From Pelomonas caseinilytica (GTDB lineage: Bacteria; Pseudomonadota; Gammaproteobacteria; Burkholderiales; Burkholderiaceae_C), in contig NZ_JAJTWT010000012.1 in NCBI RefSeq assembly GCF_021353235.1, forward strand, positions 1-64,000: 64,000 nt of DNA. The letters are read 5' to 3'. Both the position numbers and the translations under genes were made by a program. The first letter of the stretch is position 1. Each line of letters starts with the position of its first letter. The notes beneath the pieces are model-generated. The model was not told the origin of the DNA. It was given only the letters and a program-made list of their open reading frames with translations, and did not search any database. This document shows positions 19,231 to 28,858 of the stretch, in pieces.

Positions 19231-19449
19231 TCGGGGCGTCTCCGGTCGTGTGCGAGCGGCTCTGCGGCCGGCTGATGACCGGCATTATTAGTCATACTTT
19301 TTTGTTTGCAAAGCCGCCGATTCGCGGGTTAACCCCAATCATCAAGCTTAAATAGTCATACTTTAATGCGACCCATGCCGGCACCCAGAAGCCGGCCCGG
19401 TGCCAGCGATGGCGCCCGCACACCACCCTCAGAGACAAGGGACCGCCCC
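19231..19449. promoter_or_regulatory. Shared divergent promoter region with two operator repeats
   Basis: The 12-base sequence TAGTCATACTTT occurs twice in the same orientation, at 19289-19300 and 19353-19364. Its core is a small dyad (AGT-CAT-ACT). The copies are 64 bases apart, near six helical turns. On the leftward strand, TTGCAA (19311-19306) and ATAATG (19288-19283) are 17 bases apart, and copy one fills the spacer. Copy two ends in TTTAAT (19362-19367), a possible -10 for the rightward operon. The FadR-type regulator encoded at 28029-28811 is the best candidate to bind. AAGGGA precedes the rightward start. Confidence 0.7.
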
Positions 19450-20379
19450 ATGAGCCAGCCGGCCGCCCGCCCCTACCGCGGCGTCTTTCCCGTCGTGCCC
19501 ACCATCTTCAATGCCGACGGCAGCCTCGACCTGCCGGGCCAGTTGCGCTGCGTCGACTTCATGATCGACGCCGGCTCCAACGGGCTGTGCATCCTGGCGA
19601 ATTTCTCGGAGCAGTTCGTGCTGTCCGACGCCGAGCGCGAGACGCTCACGCGGGCCATGCTCGAACACGTGGCCGGCCGCGTGCCCGTCATCGTCACGAC
19701 CACGCACTACGCCACCCAGATCTGCATCGAGCGCAGCCGCCTCGCGCAGGAGCTGGGCGCGGCCATGGTGATGGTGATGCCGCCCTATCACGGCGCCACC
19801 TTCCGCGTGTCAGAGGGCCAGATCGAGGCCTTCTACCGCCGCCTGTCCGACGCCATCTCCATCCCCATCATGATCCAGGACGCCCCGGTGGCCGGCACGC
19901 CGCTGTCGGTGCCGCTGCTGGCGCGCATGGCCAACGAGATCGCCAACGTGAAGTACTTCAAGCTGGAGATGCCGCAGGCTGCCAGCAAGATGCGCGAGCT
20001 CATCCGCGTCGGCGGCGCGGCCATCGAAGGGCCCTGGGACGGCGAGGAGGCCATCACCCTGCTGGCCGACCTGGACGCCGGCGCCACGGGCGCCATGACG
20101 GGCGGCGCCTACCCCGACGGCATCCGCATGATCTTCGACGCCTTCCACCGCGGCGACCGCGAGGAGGCCGTGCGCCAGTACGGCCGCTGGCTGCCGCTGA
20201 TCAACTACGAGAACCGCCAGGGCGGCATCCTCACCGCCAAGGCGCTGATGAAGGAAGGCGGCGTCATCCGCTGCGATGCGCCGCGCCACCCCTTCCCGGA
20301 AATGAGCCCCGAAGTGCGCGCCGGCCTGCTCGACGCCGCCCGCCGACTCGACCCCCTGGTCCTGCGCTGGGGCCACTGA
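19450..20379 (+). CDS. DHDPS-family dehydratase (likely 2-keto-3-deoxy-L-arabonate dehydratase)
   Basis: A class I aldolase-fold enzyme that would dehydrate 2-keto-3-deoxy-L-arabonate to 2-ketoglutarate semialdehyde. The 309-residue TIM barrel has the Schiff-base lysine in NVKYFKLEM (probably Lys171) and a conserved tyrosine in PPYHG (Tyr113). The usual GTTGE-like loop reads GLCILANFSEQ. The ATG at 19450 is chosen because AAGGGA lies before it and the conserved fold starts soon after; the in-frame ATG at 19366 overlaps the operator. It is the first gene of the rightward operon. Assignment is from family plus pathway context. Confidence 0.85.
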   Translation: MSQPAARPYRGVFPVVPTIFNADGSLDLPGQLRCVDFMIDAGSNGLCILANFSEQFVLSDAERETLTRAMLEHVAGRVPVIVTTTHYATQICIERSRLAQELGAAMVMVMPPYHGATFRVSEGQIEAFYRRLSDAISIPIMIQDAPVAGTPLSVPLLARMANEIANVKYFKLEMPQAASKMRELIRVGGAAIEGPWDGEEAITLLADLDAGATGAMTGGAYPDGIRMIFDAFHRGDREEAVRQYGRWLPLINYENRQGGILTAKALMKEGGVIRCDAPRHPFPEMSPEVRAGLLDAARRLDPLVLRWGH

Positions 20380-21305
20380 TGCGCGGGCCATGCGCGGCGC
20401 TGCTGGCGCTGTGTCTGAGCGCAGCCGCGCTGGCGCTGGAGCCGCAGGGCGACACGCGCGCACACGACCCCACGCTGCTGGTGCAGGGCCAGCGCTGGTT
20501 CGTCTTCACGACCGGGCCCGGCCTGCAGCGGCTGGCATCGGACGATGCCGGCCGCAGCTGGCGCCGCCTCGCGCCCGTGTTCAGCCAGGCGCCCGCCTGG
20601 TGGGCCGAGGCGGTGCCCGGCCACCGCGGGCTGGACGTCTGGGCACCCAAGCTCTTCGAACACGCCGGGCGCACCTGGGTGCTGTACTCGATCTCCACCT
20701 TCGGCAAGAACCGCTCGGCCATCGGCCTGGCCAGCGCCGCCGCACCCGACGCCGCCGACTGGCGCGACGAGGGCCTCGTCGTGCAGAGCGCGCCGGGCGA
20801 CGACTTCAATGCCATCGACCCCGACCTGATGCGCGACGCCGATGGCCGGCTGTGGCTGAGTTATGGCTCCTTCTGGGGCGGCATCCGGCTGACCGAGCTC
20901 GACGCGGCGACGTTGCGCCCCACGGGCGAGACGCGCTTCATCGCCCGGCGTCGCGCCGGCATCGAGGCGCCGACGCTGGTGCGCCGCGGCGACTGGGTCT
21001 ACCTCTTCGTCTCGCACGACCTGTGCTGCCGCGGCGTGCAGAGCACCTACAACATCCGCGTCGGCCGCGCCCGCGACGTGACCGGCCCCTTCGTCGACCG
21101 CGACGGCGTGCCGATGCTCGAAGGCGGCGGCACCCTCGTCGAGGCCGGCGGCCCGCGCTGGAAGGGGCCGGGCCACCAGGACGTCGTCGGCGACGTGATC
21201 GTGCGCCACGCCTACGACGCCGAGGACGGCGGGCGGCCGCACCTGCGCGTGTCGCGCCTCGCCTGGTCGGCCGACGGCTGGCCGGCGCTGGCGCGGGAAG
21301 AATGA
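20379..21305 (+). CDS. Exported GH43 endo-arabinanase-like hydrolase
   Basis: A five-bladed propeller hydrolase of 308 residues with an N-terminal signal peptide (residues 1-20, cleaving after about LALA). The catalytic carboxylates of the family are visible: Asp in AHDPTLLV, Asp in FNAIDPDLM and Glu in GIEAPTLV, with the metal-site region WKGPGHQDVV. It should act outside the cytoplasm on alpha-1,5-arabinan. Its ATG overlaps the stop of the dehydratase gene (TGATG), so translation is coupled. Endo action is inferred from resemblance to Arb43A-like arabinanases. Confidence 0.85.
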   Translation: MRGPCAALLALCLSAAALALEPQGDTRAHDPTLLVQGQRWFVFTTGPGLQRLASDDAGRSWRRLAPVFSQAPAWWAEAVPGHRGLDVWAPKLFEHAGRTWVLYSISTFGKNRSAIGLASAAAPDAADWRDEGLVVQSAPGDDFNAIDPDLMRDADGRLWLSYGSFWGGIRLTELDAATLRPTGETRFIARRRAGIEAPTLVRRGDWVYLFVSHDLCCRGVQSTYNIRVGRARDVTGPFVDRDGVPMLEGGGTLVEAGGPRWKGPGHQDVVGDVIVRHAYDAEDGGRPHLRVSRLAWSADGWPALAREE

Positions 21306-21318
21306 ACCGGAGACCCCT

Positions 21319-22403
<1,085 letters not shown>

Positions 22404-22407
<4 letters not shown>

Positions 22408-23297
22408 GCGCCGCCCCCACCGTCGGCATCCGCGCCCCCCGCCCCGCCCACGCCCTCTTCGTCCTCCCCTTCGTCGCCATCTACGCCGTCCTGCTTCTGT
22501 GGCCGCTGGCCAAGGGCGTGTGGATCAGCTTCCACGACCACGACCTGCTGTCCAACGACAGCTTCTGGGTGGGCCTGGGCAATTACAAGGAGCTGTGGGC
22601 CGACGAAGTCTTCCACCAGGTCGTGTGGAACACCCTGCGCTTCGTCGCCATCAGCACGCCCATCTTCGTCGGCCTGTCGCTGATGCTGGCCCTGGCCCTG
22701 AACCGCCCCGGCCGCCTGGCCACGCTGCTGCGTGCCACGTTCTTCTGTGCCTCGGTGTTCTCCGTCACCCTGGTCACCCTGGTGTGGAAGCTGGCCCTCA
22801 TGCCCGAGCGCGGCCTCGTCGCCCAGGCCTTCCAGGCCCTGGGCCTGCCGGAGCTGCCGCTGCTGACGAGCGACCACCTCGCCCTGCTCACCATCGCCCT
22901 GGTCACCGTCTGGTGGATCATCGGCCTGCCGATGATCCTCTTCCTGTCGGCGCTGCAGCAGATCCCCGCCGACATCTACGAGGCCGCCGCGCTGGACCAC
23001 ACGCCCCGCTGGCGCGTGCTGACCCACATCACCCTGCCCAGCCTCAAGCGCGCCATCGTGCTGGCCACGCTGATCGAGGTCATCCGGCAGTTCCAGGTCT
23101 TCCCGCAGATCCTGCTGATGACCAACGGCGGCCCCAACAACAGCACGCGCTCCATCGTGCAGTTCATCTACGAGCAGGCCTTCATGCAGTTGTCGCTCGG
23201 CTATGCCACCGCCGCCTCGCAGGTGCTGCTGGCCATCATGCTGATCGGCGTCTCGGCCCAGCTCTGGCTTGAACGTGACCGCGGAGGCGCCCGATGA
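22404..23297 (+). CDS. CUT1 sugar ABC transporter permease 1
   Basis: A 297-residue inner-membrane subunit of the UgpA/MsmF type with about six helices. The EAA loop that contacts the ATPase reads DIYEAAALDHTPRWRVLTHI, followed by LPSLKRA. ATGA overlaps join it to the ATPase gene upstream and permease 2 downstream. Substrate is inferred from the neighbouring arabinan genes. Confidence 0.95.
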
Positions 23298-24130
23298 ACC
23301 CGCTGCTGCGCCGCGGCTGGTTCGACCGCTTCGTGATGGCGGCGCTGACGCTGCTGGCCCTGGCCTGGATCGCGCCGCTGCTGTGGGTGCTGGCGCTCTC
23401 GTTCAAGCCCAACGACTTTCTGCTGCGCCACACCGACGTCTTCCTCGCGCCCCCCTACACGCTCGCCAACTACCTCGACATCCTGCAGACCTCGCAGGTC
23501 TTTCGCTGGCTGGCCAACAGCGCCATCGTCGCGCTGCTGCAGACGGCCGGCGTGCTGGTGCTCTCGTCGCTCGCGGGCTACGGCTTCGCGCGCTGCGAGT
23601 TCCCCGGGCGCCGCTGGCTCTTCGCCCTCGTGATGTTCGGCCTGGCCGTGCCGGCGCAGTCCGTCTTCATCCCGCTGCACCGCCTGTTCTCGGACTGGAA
23701 CCTGCAGAACACCCTCGCCGGCCTGGCCCTGCCCGGCCTGGCCGCGCCCTTCGGCGTCTACCTGATGACGCAGTACTTCAAGGCCATCCCCGCGGAGCTG
23801 GAGGAGGCGGCCCTGCTGGACAACGCCTCGCGCCTCAAGACCTTCCTGCGGGTCATCCTGCCGCTGAGCCTGCCGGCGCAGGCGACGCTGGGGATCTTCA
23901 CCTTCCTGGCCTCATGGAACGACTACCTCTGGCCCCTGGTCATCGCCACCAAGCCGGAGATGTACACGCTGACCCGGGGCCTGGCGTCCACGCAGACCAA
24001 CTTCGCGCAGTCCGAGGGCCTGGGCTTCCTGATGGCGCAGGCGGTGTTCGCCGGCCTGCCGGCGCTGACGATCTACCTCTTCTTCCAGCGCCACCTCGTC
24101 ACCGCCGTCGCGGGCACCGGCAAGTCATGA
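23294..24130 (+). CDS. CUT1 sugar ABC transporter permease 2
   Basis: The second membrane subunit (278 residues, UgpE/MsmG type). The EAA loop reads AELEEAALLDNASRLKTFLR and then VILPLSLPAQA. The first helix is at about 12-36. It overlaps both neighbours by 4 bases. Confidence 0.95.
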   Translation: MNPLLRRGWFDRFVMAALTLLALAWIAPLLWVLALSFKPNDFLLRHTDVFLAPPYTLANYLDILQTSQVFRWLANSAIVALLQTAGVLVLSSLAGYGFARCEFPGRRWLFALVMFGLAVPAQSVFIPLHRLFSDWNLQNTLAGLALPGLAAPFGVYLMTQYFKAIPAELEEAALLDNASRLKTFLRVILPLSLPAQATLGIFTFLASWNDYLWPLVIATKPEMYTLTRGLASTQTNFAQSEGLGFLMAQAVFAGLPALTIYLFFQRHLVTAVAGTGKS

Positions 24131-25464
24131 TGCTCAAGCGCCTCACCCTGCTGCTGTGCGCAGCCCTGCTCGCGGCCTGCGGCGCCGGCCGCCGCGACGA
24201 CGGCAAGACCGAGATCACGCTGATGCGCTTCTTCGGCAGCTGCGAGGCGCAGTACGGCCAGGTCATGAAGGCGTCGGAGGGCGTCGGCGAATGCGGCATC
24301 GTCACCGCCCTGGTCAACGAGTTCAACGCCACCAACCCTGACGGCATCGTCGTGCGCACCCAGATCGGCGAATGGGGGCCCTACTACGACCAGCTCACCG
24401 CCCGCCTCGTGGCCAAGGACATCCCCGCCATCGCCGTCATGCACGAGTCGGCCCTGGGCGACTACGTGCGGCGCAAGCTGGTGCTGCCGCTGGACGAGGA
24501 CTTCGCCCGCATCGGCGTGGACATGGGCGACTTCACCGAGCACGCCGCCCGCGGCACCCGCTTCGACGGCCACACCTACGCCCTGCCCTTCGACACCTGG
24601 GCCTGGCTCTGGCACGTCAACACGCGGCTGATGAAGCAGGCCGGCCTGCTGCAACCCGACGGCCGGCCGCGCCTGCCGCATTCCCCCGAAGAGCTGCTGG
24701 CCCAGGCGCGGCAGTTCAGGCAGAAGACGGGCAAGCCCTATTTCGCCTGGGCCGTGGCCAACGAGACGGCGGCCAACGACCGCACCTTCCTGACCCTGGT
24801 AGCCCAGCAGGACGCCCAGCTCTTCTCGGCCGACGGCAAGACCATCCGCATGCACCAGCCTGCCGTCACAAATGCGCTGACGCTGATGCAGCAGCTCTAC
24901 GCCGAAGGCCATGTGCGGCCCAACCTCGACTACGCCGCCGCCAACCAGGCCTTTCTCAACGGCGAGGCGGGCGTCGTCGTCGTCGGCACCTGGACCATCG
25001 ACCAGTTCCTGCGCGAGTCGCGCAAGCCCGAGTCGCCGCTGCAGGGCGGCTATGCCGTCGTGCCTTTCCCGCAGCTCTACGACAGGCCGGCGGTGTTCGC
25101 CGATGGCCACGCCTGGGCCCTGTTCAAGGGCGGCACGACGGATGCCAAGGGCCACGAGGCGGCGCTCAAGTTCCTGAAGTTCATCTGGGACCACAGCGCC
25201 GAGTGGTCGCGCACCGGCCATCTGCCCGTGCGCCGCTCGGTGGCCGAGAGCCCGGCCTTCCGCGCCCTGCCGCTGCGCGAGCCCCTGGCCGAGATCACGC
25301 ACACCGGCATCGCCATGCCGGGCAACGTGCCGACCCAGCGCGCCATCGAGCTGCTGATCGGCGAGGACGTCGCCAACCTGCTGCTGTCGGCCAAGCCGGT
25401 GGCCGAGGTGCAGGCCAACGTCGAAAAGCGCGTCAACACCGCGCTGAAGAAGGCTCGCCGCTGA
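24127..25464 (+). CDS. Sugar ABC transporter substrate-binding lipoprotein
   Basis: A 445-residue extracytoplasmic binding protein of the CUT1 system (family 1 type). The N-terminal signal ends in the lipobox LLAAC (Cys about 18), so it is likely lipid-anchored facing the periplasm. The mature part contains ITLMRFFGSCEAQYG and LPFDTWAWLWHVNT, typical of large oligosaccharide-binding proteins. Two adjacent ATG codons (24127 and 24130) are equally possible starts. It is coupled to permease 2 upstream and to GH51 downstream, where TGATG joins the two frames. Confidence 0.93.
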   Translation: MMLKRLTLLLCAALLAACGAGRRDDGKTEITLMRFFGSCEAQYGQVMKASEGVGECGIVTALVNEFNATNPDGIVVRTQIGEWGPYYDQLTARLVAKDIPAIAVMHESALGDYVRRKLVLPLDEDFARIGVDMGDFTEHAARGTRFDGHTYALPFDTWAWLWHVNTRLMKQAGLLQPDGRPRLPHSPEELLAQARQFRQKTGKPYFAWAVANETAANDRTFLTLVAQQDAQLFSADGKTIRMHQPAVTNALTLMQQLYAEGHVRPNLDYAAANQAFLNGEAGVVVVGTWTIDQFLRESRKPESPLQGGYAVVPFPQLYDRPAVFADGHAWALFKGGTTDAKGHEAALKFLKFIWDHSAEWSRTGHLPVRRSVAESPAFRALPLREPLAEITHTGIAMPGNVPTQRAIELLIGEDVANLLLSAKPVAEVQANVEKRVNTALKKARR

Positions 25465-26987
25465 TGTTCCAAGCCTCCCTCATCGTCGACCGCGACTACC
25501 CCCTGGCGCCGCTGGACCGGCGCGTCTTCGGCGTCTTCGTCGAGCACCTCGGGCGCTGCGTCTACGACGGCATCCACGAGCCGAGCCACCCGACGGCCGA
25601 CGCCCTGGGTTTTCGCGGCGACGTGATGGCGCTGACGCGCGAACTCGGCGCCACCCTGGTGCGCTATCCGGGCGGCAACTTCCTGTCCGGCTACGACTGG
25701 GAGGACGGTGTCGGCCCCCTCGTGCAGCGCCCGCGGCGGCTGGACCTCGCCTGGGCCTCGACCGAGACCAACCAGGTCGGCACGCATGAGTTCATGCACT
25801 GGTGCCGCCAGGTCGGCGCGGAGCCGATGTTCGGCGTCAACCTCGGCACGCGCGGCGCCGACGAGGCGCGGCGCTACCTCGAATACTGCAACCACCCCGG
25901 CGGCACGGCGCTGTCGGAGCGCCGCCGCGCCGACGGCGCCGACGCGCCCTTCGGCATCCGCCTCTGGTGCCTGGGCAACGAGATGGACGGCCCGTGGCAG
26001 ATCGGCCGCAAGACGCCCGACGAATACGGCCGCCTCGCCAGCGAGACCGCCAAGCTGATGCGCTGGCTGGACCCTTCGGTCGAGCTGGCCGCCTGCGGCT
26101 CCTCCGCCTACGACATGCCGAGCTACGGCGTCTGGGAAGACCGCGTGCTGGAGCACTGCTTCGACGAGGTGGACTACCTGTCGCTGCACAGCTATTTCGT
26201 CAAGCCGCCGGCCGACTCGAGCACCGAGAGCTTCCTGGCCCAGATCGAGACCAACGCGCGCTACATCGAGGACACCCTCGCCATCGCCGACGCCGTGGCC
26301 GCCCGCAAGCGCTCGCGCAAGCGGCTGATGCTGTCCTTCGACGAATGGAACGTCTGGTACCGCGCCCGCCACGGCGCGCACATGCGCCAGCCCGGCTGGC
26401 CGGAGGCTCCGCGCCTGCTGGAGGAGGTCTACACGGCCGAGGACGCCCTGCTCATCGGCGGCATGCTCACCATGTTCATGAACCACGCCGACCGGCTCAA
26501 GGTGGCCTGCCTGGCGCAGTTGTGCAACGTCATCGCGCCCATCATGACCGAGCCCGGCGGGCCGGCCTGGCGCCAAACCATCTTTCATCCCTTCGCACAG
26601 GCGGCCCGCTGGGCCCGCGGCGAGGTGCTGCGCCCCGTCATCCGCTCGCCGGGGCGCCTCCACCCCGTGCACGGCGAGCTGCCCCACCTCTGCGCCAGCG
26701 TCGTCGACGACCCCGACACCGGTCGGACGGCGGTCTTCCTCCTCAACCGCGACCTCGGCGAGGAGATGGACCTGACACTCCACCTGCGCGGGCTGGGGCC
26801 GGCCCGGCGCCTGGTGCTGGCCGAGGAGCTGCACGCGGCCGACCTGCACGCGGCCAACACCCTGGAGGCGCCGGACCGCGTCGCCCCGCGTGACCTCGTC
26901 AACCTCAGCATCGACGGAGAGCGCCTGCGCGCCCGTCTCAAGCCGGCGTCGTGGAACCTCATCGTCACCCAGGCCAACCGCACATGA
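25464..26987 (+). CDS. Cytoplasmic GH51 alpha-L-arabinofuranosidase
   Basis: It releases terminal alpha-L-arabinofuranose from imported oligosaccharides. It has 507 residues and no signal peptide. The acid/base is Glu173 in WCLGNEMDGPW and the nucleophile is Glu294 in MLSFDEWNVWY. These positions match the classical intracellular AbfA enzymes almost exactly. The N-terminal motif GVFVEHLGRCVYDGI is also typical. Start and stop overlap the neighbouring genes (TGATG, ATGA). Working after import fits its place directly behind the ABC transporter. Confidence 0.95.
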   Translation: MFQASLIVDRDYPLAPLDRRVFGVFVEHLGRCVYDGIHEPSHPTADALGFRGDVMALTRELGATLVRYPGGNFLSGYDWEDGVGPLVQRPRRLDLAWASTETNQVGTHEFMHWCRQVGAEPMFGVNLGTRGADEARRYLEYCNHPGGTALSERRRADGADAPFGIRLWCLGNEMDGPWQIGRKTPDEYGRLASETAKLMRWLDPSVELAACGSSAYDMPSYGVWEDRVLEHCFDEVDYLSLHSYFVKPPADSSTESFLAQIETNARYIEDTLAIADAVAARKRSRKRLMLSFDEWNVWYRARHGAHMRQPGWPEAPRLLEEVYTAEDALLIGGMLTMFMNHADRLKVACLAQLCNVIAPIMTEPGGPAWRQTIFHPFAQAARWARGEVLRPVIRSPGRLHPVHGELPHLCASVVDDPDTGRTAVFLLNRDLGEEMDLTLHLRGLGPARRLVLAEELHAADLHAANTLEAPDRVAPRDLVNLSIDGERLRARLKPASWNLIVTQANRT

Positions 26988-27928
26988 GCACCACCTGGCA
27001 CAACCCCCTGGTCGAACAGCGCGCCGACCCGCACCTCAGCCTCGTCGACGGCCGCTACTGGTTCACCGGCTCGCTGCCGGGTTATGACGGCATCGAGCTG
27101 CGCAGCGCCGCCACGCTGGCCGGCCTGGCCGCCGCGCCCGCCACCGTCGTCTGGCGCCGCCACGAGAGCGGCCCGATGAGCTGGCACGTCTGGGCGCCCG
27201 AGCTGCACCGCATCGATGGCCGCTGGCTGATCTACTTCGCCGCGGCCGAGCGCGACGACATCTGGAAGCTGCGCATGTACGTGCTGGAGTGCCAGGGCGC
27301 CGACCCGGTGCGCGACGCCTGGGTGGAACGCGGCCGCATCGCCACGCCGGAGGAAGGCTTCTCCCTCGACGCCACGCCCTTCGAGCACGCCGGGCGCCGC
27401 TACCTGTGCTGGGCGCAGAAGAGCCCGCCCACCGAGAGCAACCTCTACCTGGCCGAACTGGCCAATCCGTGGACCCTGGCCGGCCCGCCGGCCTGCATCA
27501 GCCGCCCCGAGCTGCCCTGGGAGCGCATCGGCTTCCACGTGAACGAAGGGCCTGCGGTGCTGGTGCGCCATGGCCGCGTCTTCATCGCCTACTCGGCCAG
27601 CGCCACCGACGCGAACTACTGCATGGGCCTGCTCTGGGCCGACGCCGGCGCCGAGCTGCTCGACCCGGCGAGCTGGCACAAGTCGCCGGTGCCGGTCTTC
27701 GCCACCGACGCCGCCGCCGGCCAGTTCGGCCCCGGCCACAACAGCTTCACGACGACGCCCGACGGCCGCGTCGACCTGCTCGTCTACCACGCGCGCGGCT
27801 ACCGCAACATCGTCGGCGACCCGCTCAACGACCCCAACCGCCACGCCCGCGTGCAGCCCTTCGGCTGGCGCGCCGACGGCTTTCCCGAGTTCGGCTCCCC
27901 CCTGCCCGACGGCCCCTGCGCCGCCTGA
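26984..27928 (+). CDS. Cytoplasmic GH43 exo-arabinofuranosidase-like hydrolase
   Basis: A 314-residue GH43 propeller without a signal peptide. The family Asp is in QRADPHLSL, the second in FSLDATPFEH and the Glu in FHVNEGPAVLV. It resembles the GH43 at 50315-51268 along most of its length (for example QRADPH, the ATxAGLA region, WAPELH, YSASATD, GPGHNSFT and HAR-Y), so the two are paralogues. Probable role: trimming alpha-1,5-linked arabinose from imported oligosaccharides. ATGA overlap with GH51. Confidence 0.88.
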   Translation: MSTTWHNPLVEQRADPHLSLVDGRYWFTGSLPGYDGIELRSAATLAGLAAAPATVVWRRHESGPMSWHVWAPELHRIDGRWLIYFAAAERDDIWKLRMYVLECQGADPVRDAWVERGRIATPEEGFSLDATPFEHAGRRYLCWAQKSPPTESNLYLAELANPWTLAGPPACISRPELPWERIGFHVNEGPAVLVRHGRVFIAYSASATDANYCMGLLWADAGAELLDPASWHKSPVPVFATDAAAGQFGPGHNSFTTTPDGRVDLLVYHARGYRNIVGDPLNDPNRHARVQPFGWRADGFPEFGSPLPDGPCAA

Positions 27929-27933
27929 ACGCC

Positions 27934-28029
27934 ATGCGTCTGCTGCCTTGCCTCCTCCTCGCCCTGCCCGCCCTCGCCGCCATGCTGGCGCTGGCACCAG
28001 GCGGCGGCTTCGTCGCCCGCTTTCGATAA
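27934..28029 (+). CDS. Possible 31-residue hydrophobic peptide, coupled to regulator gene
   Basis: The frame MRLLPCLLLALPALAAMLAL... reads like a bare signal or membrane peptide. Its stop overlaps the regulator start as TAATG. No good ribosome site is seen. It may be a small membrane protein, a leader peptide setting regulator translation, or the remnant of a lost exported enzyme. Coding status is uncertain. Confidence 0.3.
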   Translation: MRLLPCLLLALPALAAMLALAPGGGFVARFR

Positions 28030-28811
28030 TGACCACTTTTGCCGCGAGCCCGTCGCCGATGAGATCCCGAGCGGACCACTCCACCTACAGCGCCCAACCC
28101 GAGGGCAAGAGCCAGCACGCGCGCATCGTCAGCGAGCTCGGCCTGGCCATCGTCGGCGGCAAGCTGCTGCCCGGCGACAAGCTGCCGCCCGAGGCGCAGC
28201 TGCTGGAGCGCTACGAGATCAGCCGCCCCGTGCTGCGCGAGGCCGTGCGCGTGCTCGTGGCCAAGGGCCTGGTGGTGTCGCGCCAGCGCGCCGGCGCCCT
28301 CGTGAGGCCGCGCAACGAGTGGCACATGCTGGACCCCGACGTGCTGTACTGGCTCATCCAGGCCCAGCCGCAGCGCGACTTCGTCCGCTCCCTGCTGGAG
28401 GTGCGGCGCATCTTCGAGCCGGCCGCCGCCGCCCTGGCCGCCAAGGCCGCGACCGACGAGCAACTGCGCGCCATCCAGGCCGCCTACGAACGCATGGCCG
28501 CCGCCCGCACGACGGCGGAACTGCTCGAGCCCGACCTGGCCTTCCACCGCCGCATCGCCGAGGCCACGGGCAACGACCTGCTGGCCTACATCGGCAACAT
28601 GCTGTCGCTGGCGCTGCGCGAGTCCATCATCCTTTCCAGCCAGCTGCCCAATACCCACGAACTCTCGCTGCCCCGCCACAAGGCCATCCTCACCGCCCTG
28701 CAGGCGCGCGACCCCCTCGGCGCCCGGCAAGCCACGCTGGTGCAGCTGGAGGAGACGGGCGACGACATCGACACCGTGCTGGCCGCGGACGGCCGCGTGA
28801 ACCTGGCTTGA
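28029..28811 (+). CDS. GntR-family (FadR subfamily) transcriptional regulator
   Basis: A 260-residue regulator with an N-terminal winged helix (LLPGDKLPPEAQLLERYEISRPVLREAVRVLVAKG, about 45-80) and an all-helical ligand-binding FCD domain (DLAFHRRIAEATGNDLL and LSLPRHKAILTAL). The linker WHMLDPDVLYWL resembles regulators of sugar-acid pathways. The effector may be an arabonate intermediate. The likely target is the repeat pair at 19231-19449. An alternative ATG lies 10 codons downstream. It is the penultimate gene of the rightward operon. Confidence 0.92.
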   Translation: MTTFAASPSPMRSRADHSTYSAQPEGKSQHARIVSELGLAIVGGKLLPGDKLPPEAQLLERYEISRPVLREAVRVLVAKGLVVSRQRAGALVRPRNEWHMLDPDVLYWLIQAQPQRDFVRSLLEVRRIFEPAAAALAAKAATDEQLRAIQAAYERMAAARTTAELLEPDLAFHRRIAEATGNDLLAYIGNMLSLALRESIILSSQLPNTHELSLPRHKAILTALQARDPLGARQATLVQLEETGDDIDTVLAADGRVNLA

Positions 28812-28858
28812 GCATGACCGCCCCGACGACGCACGCCGCAGCGCATTGAAAGACCGCC

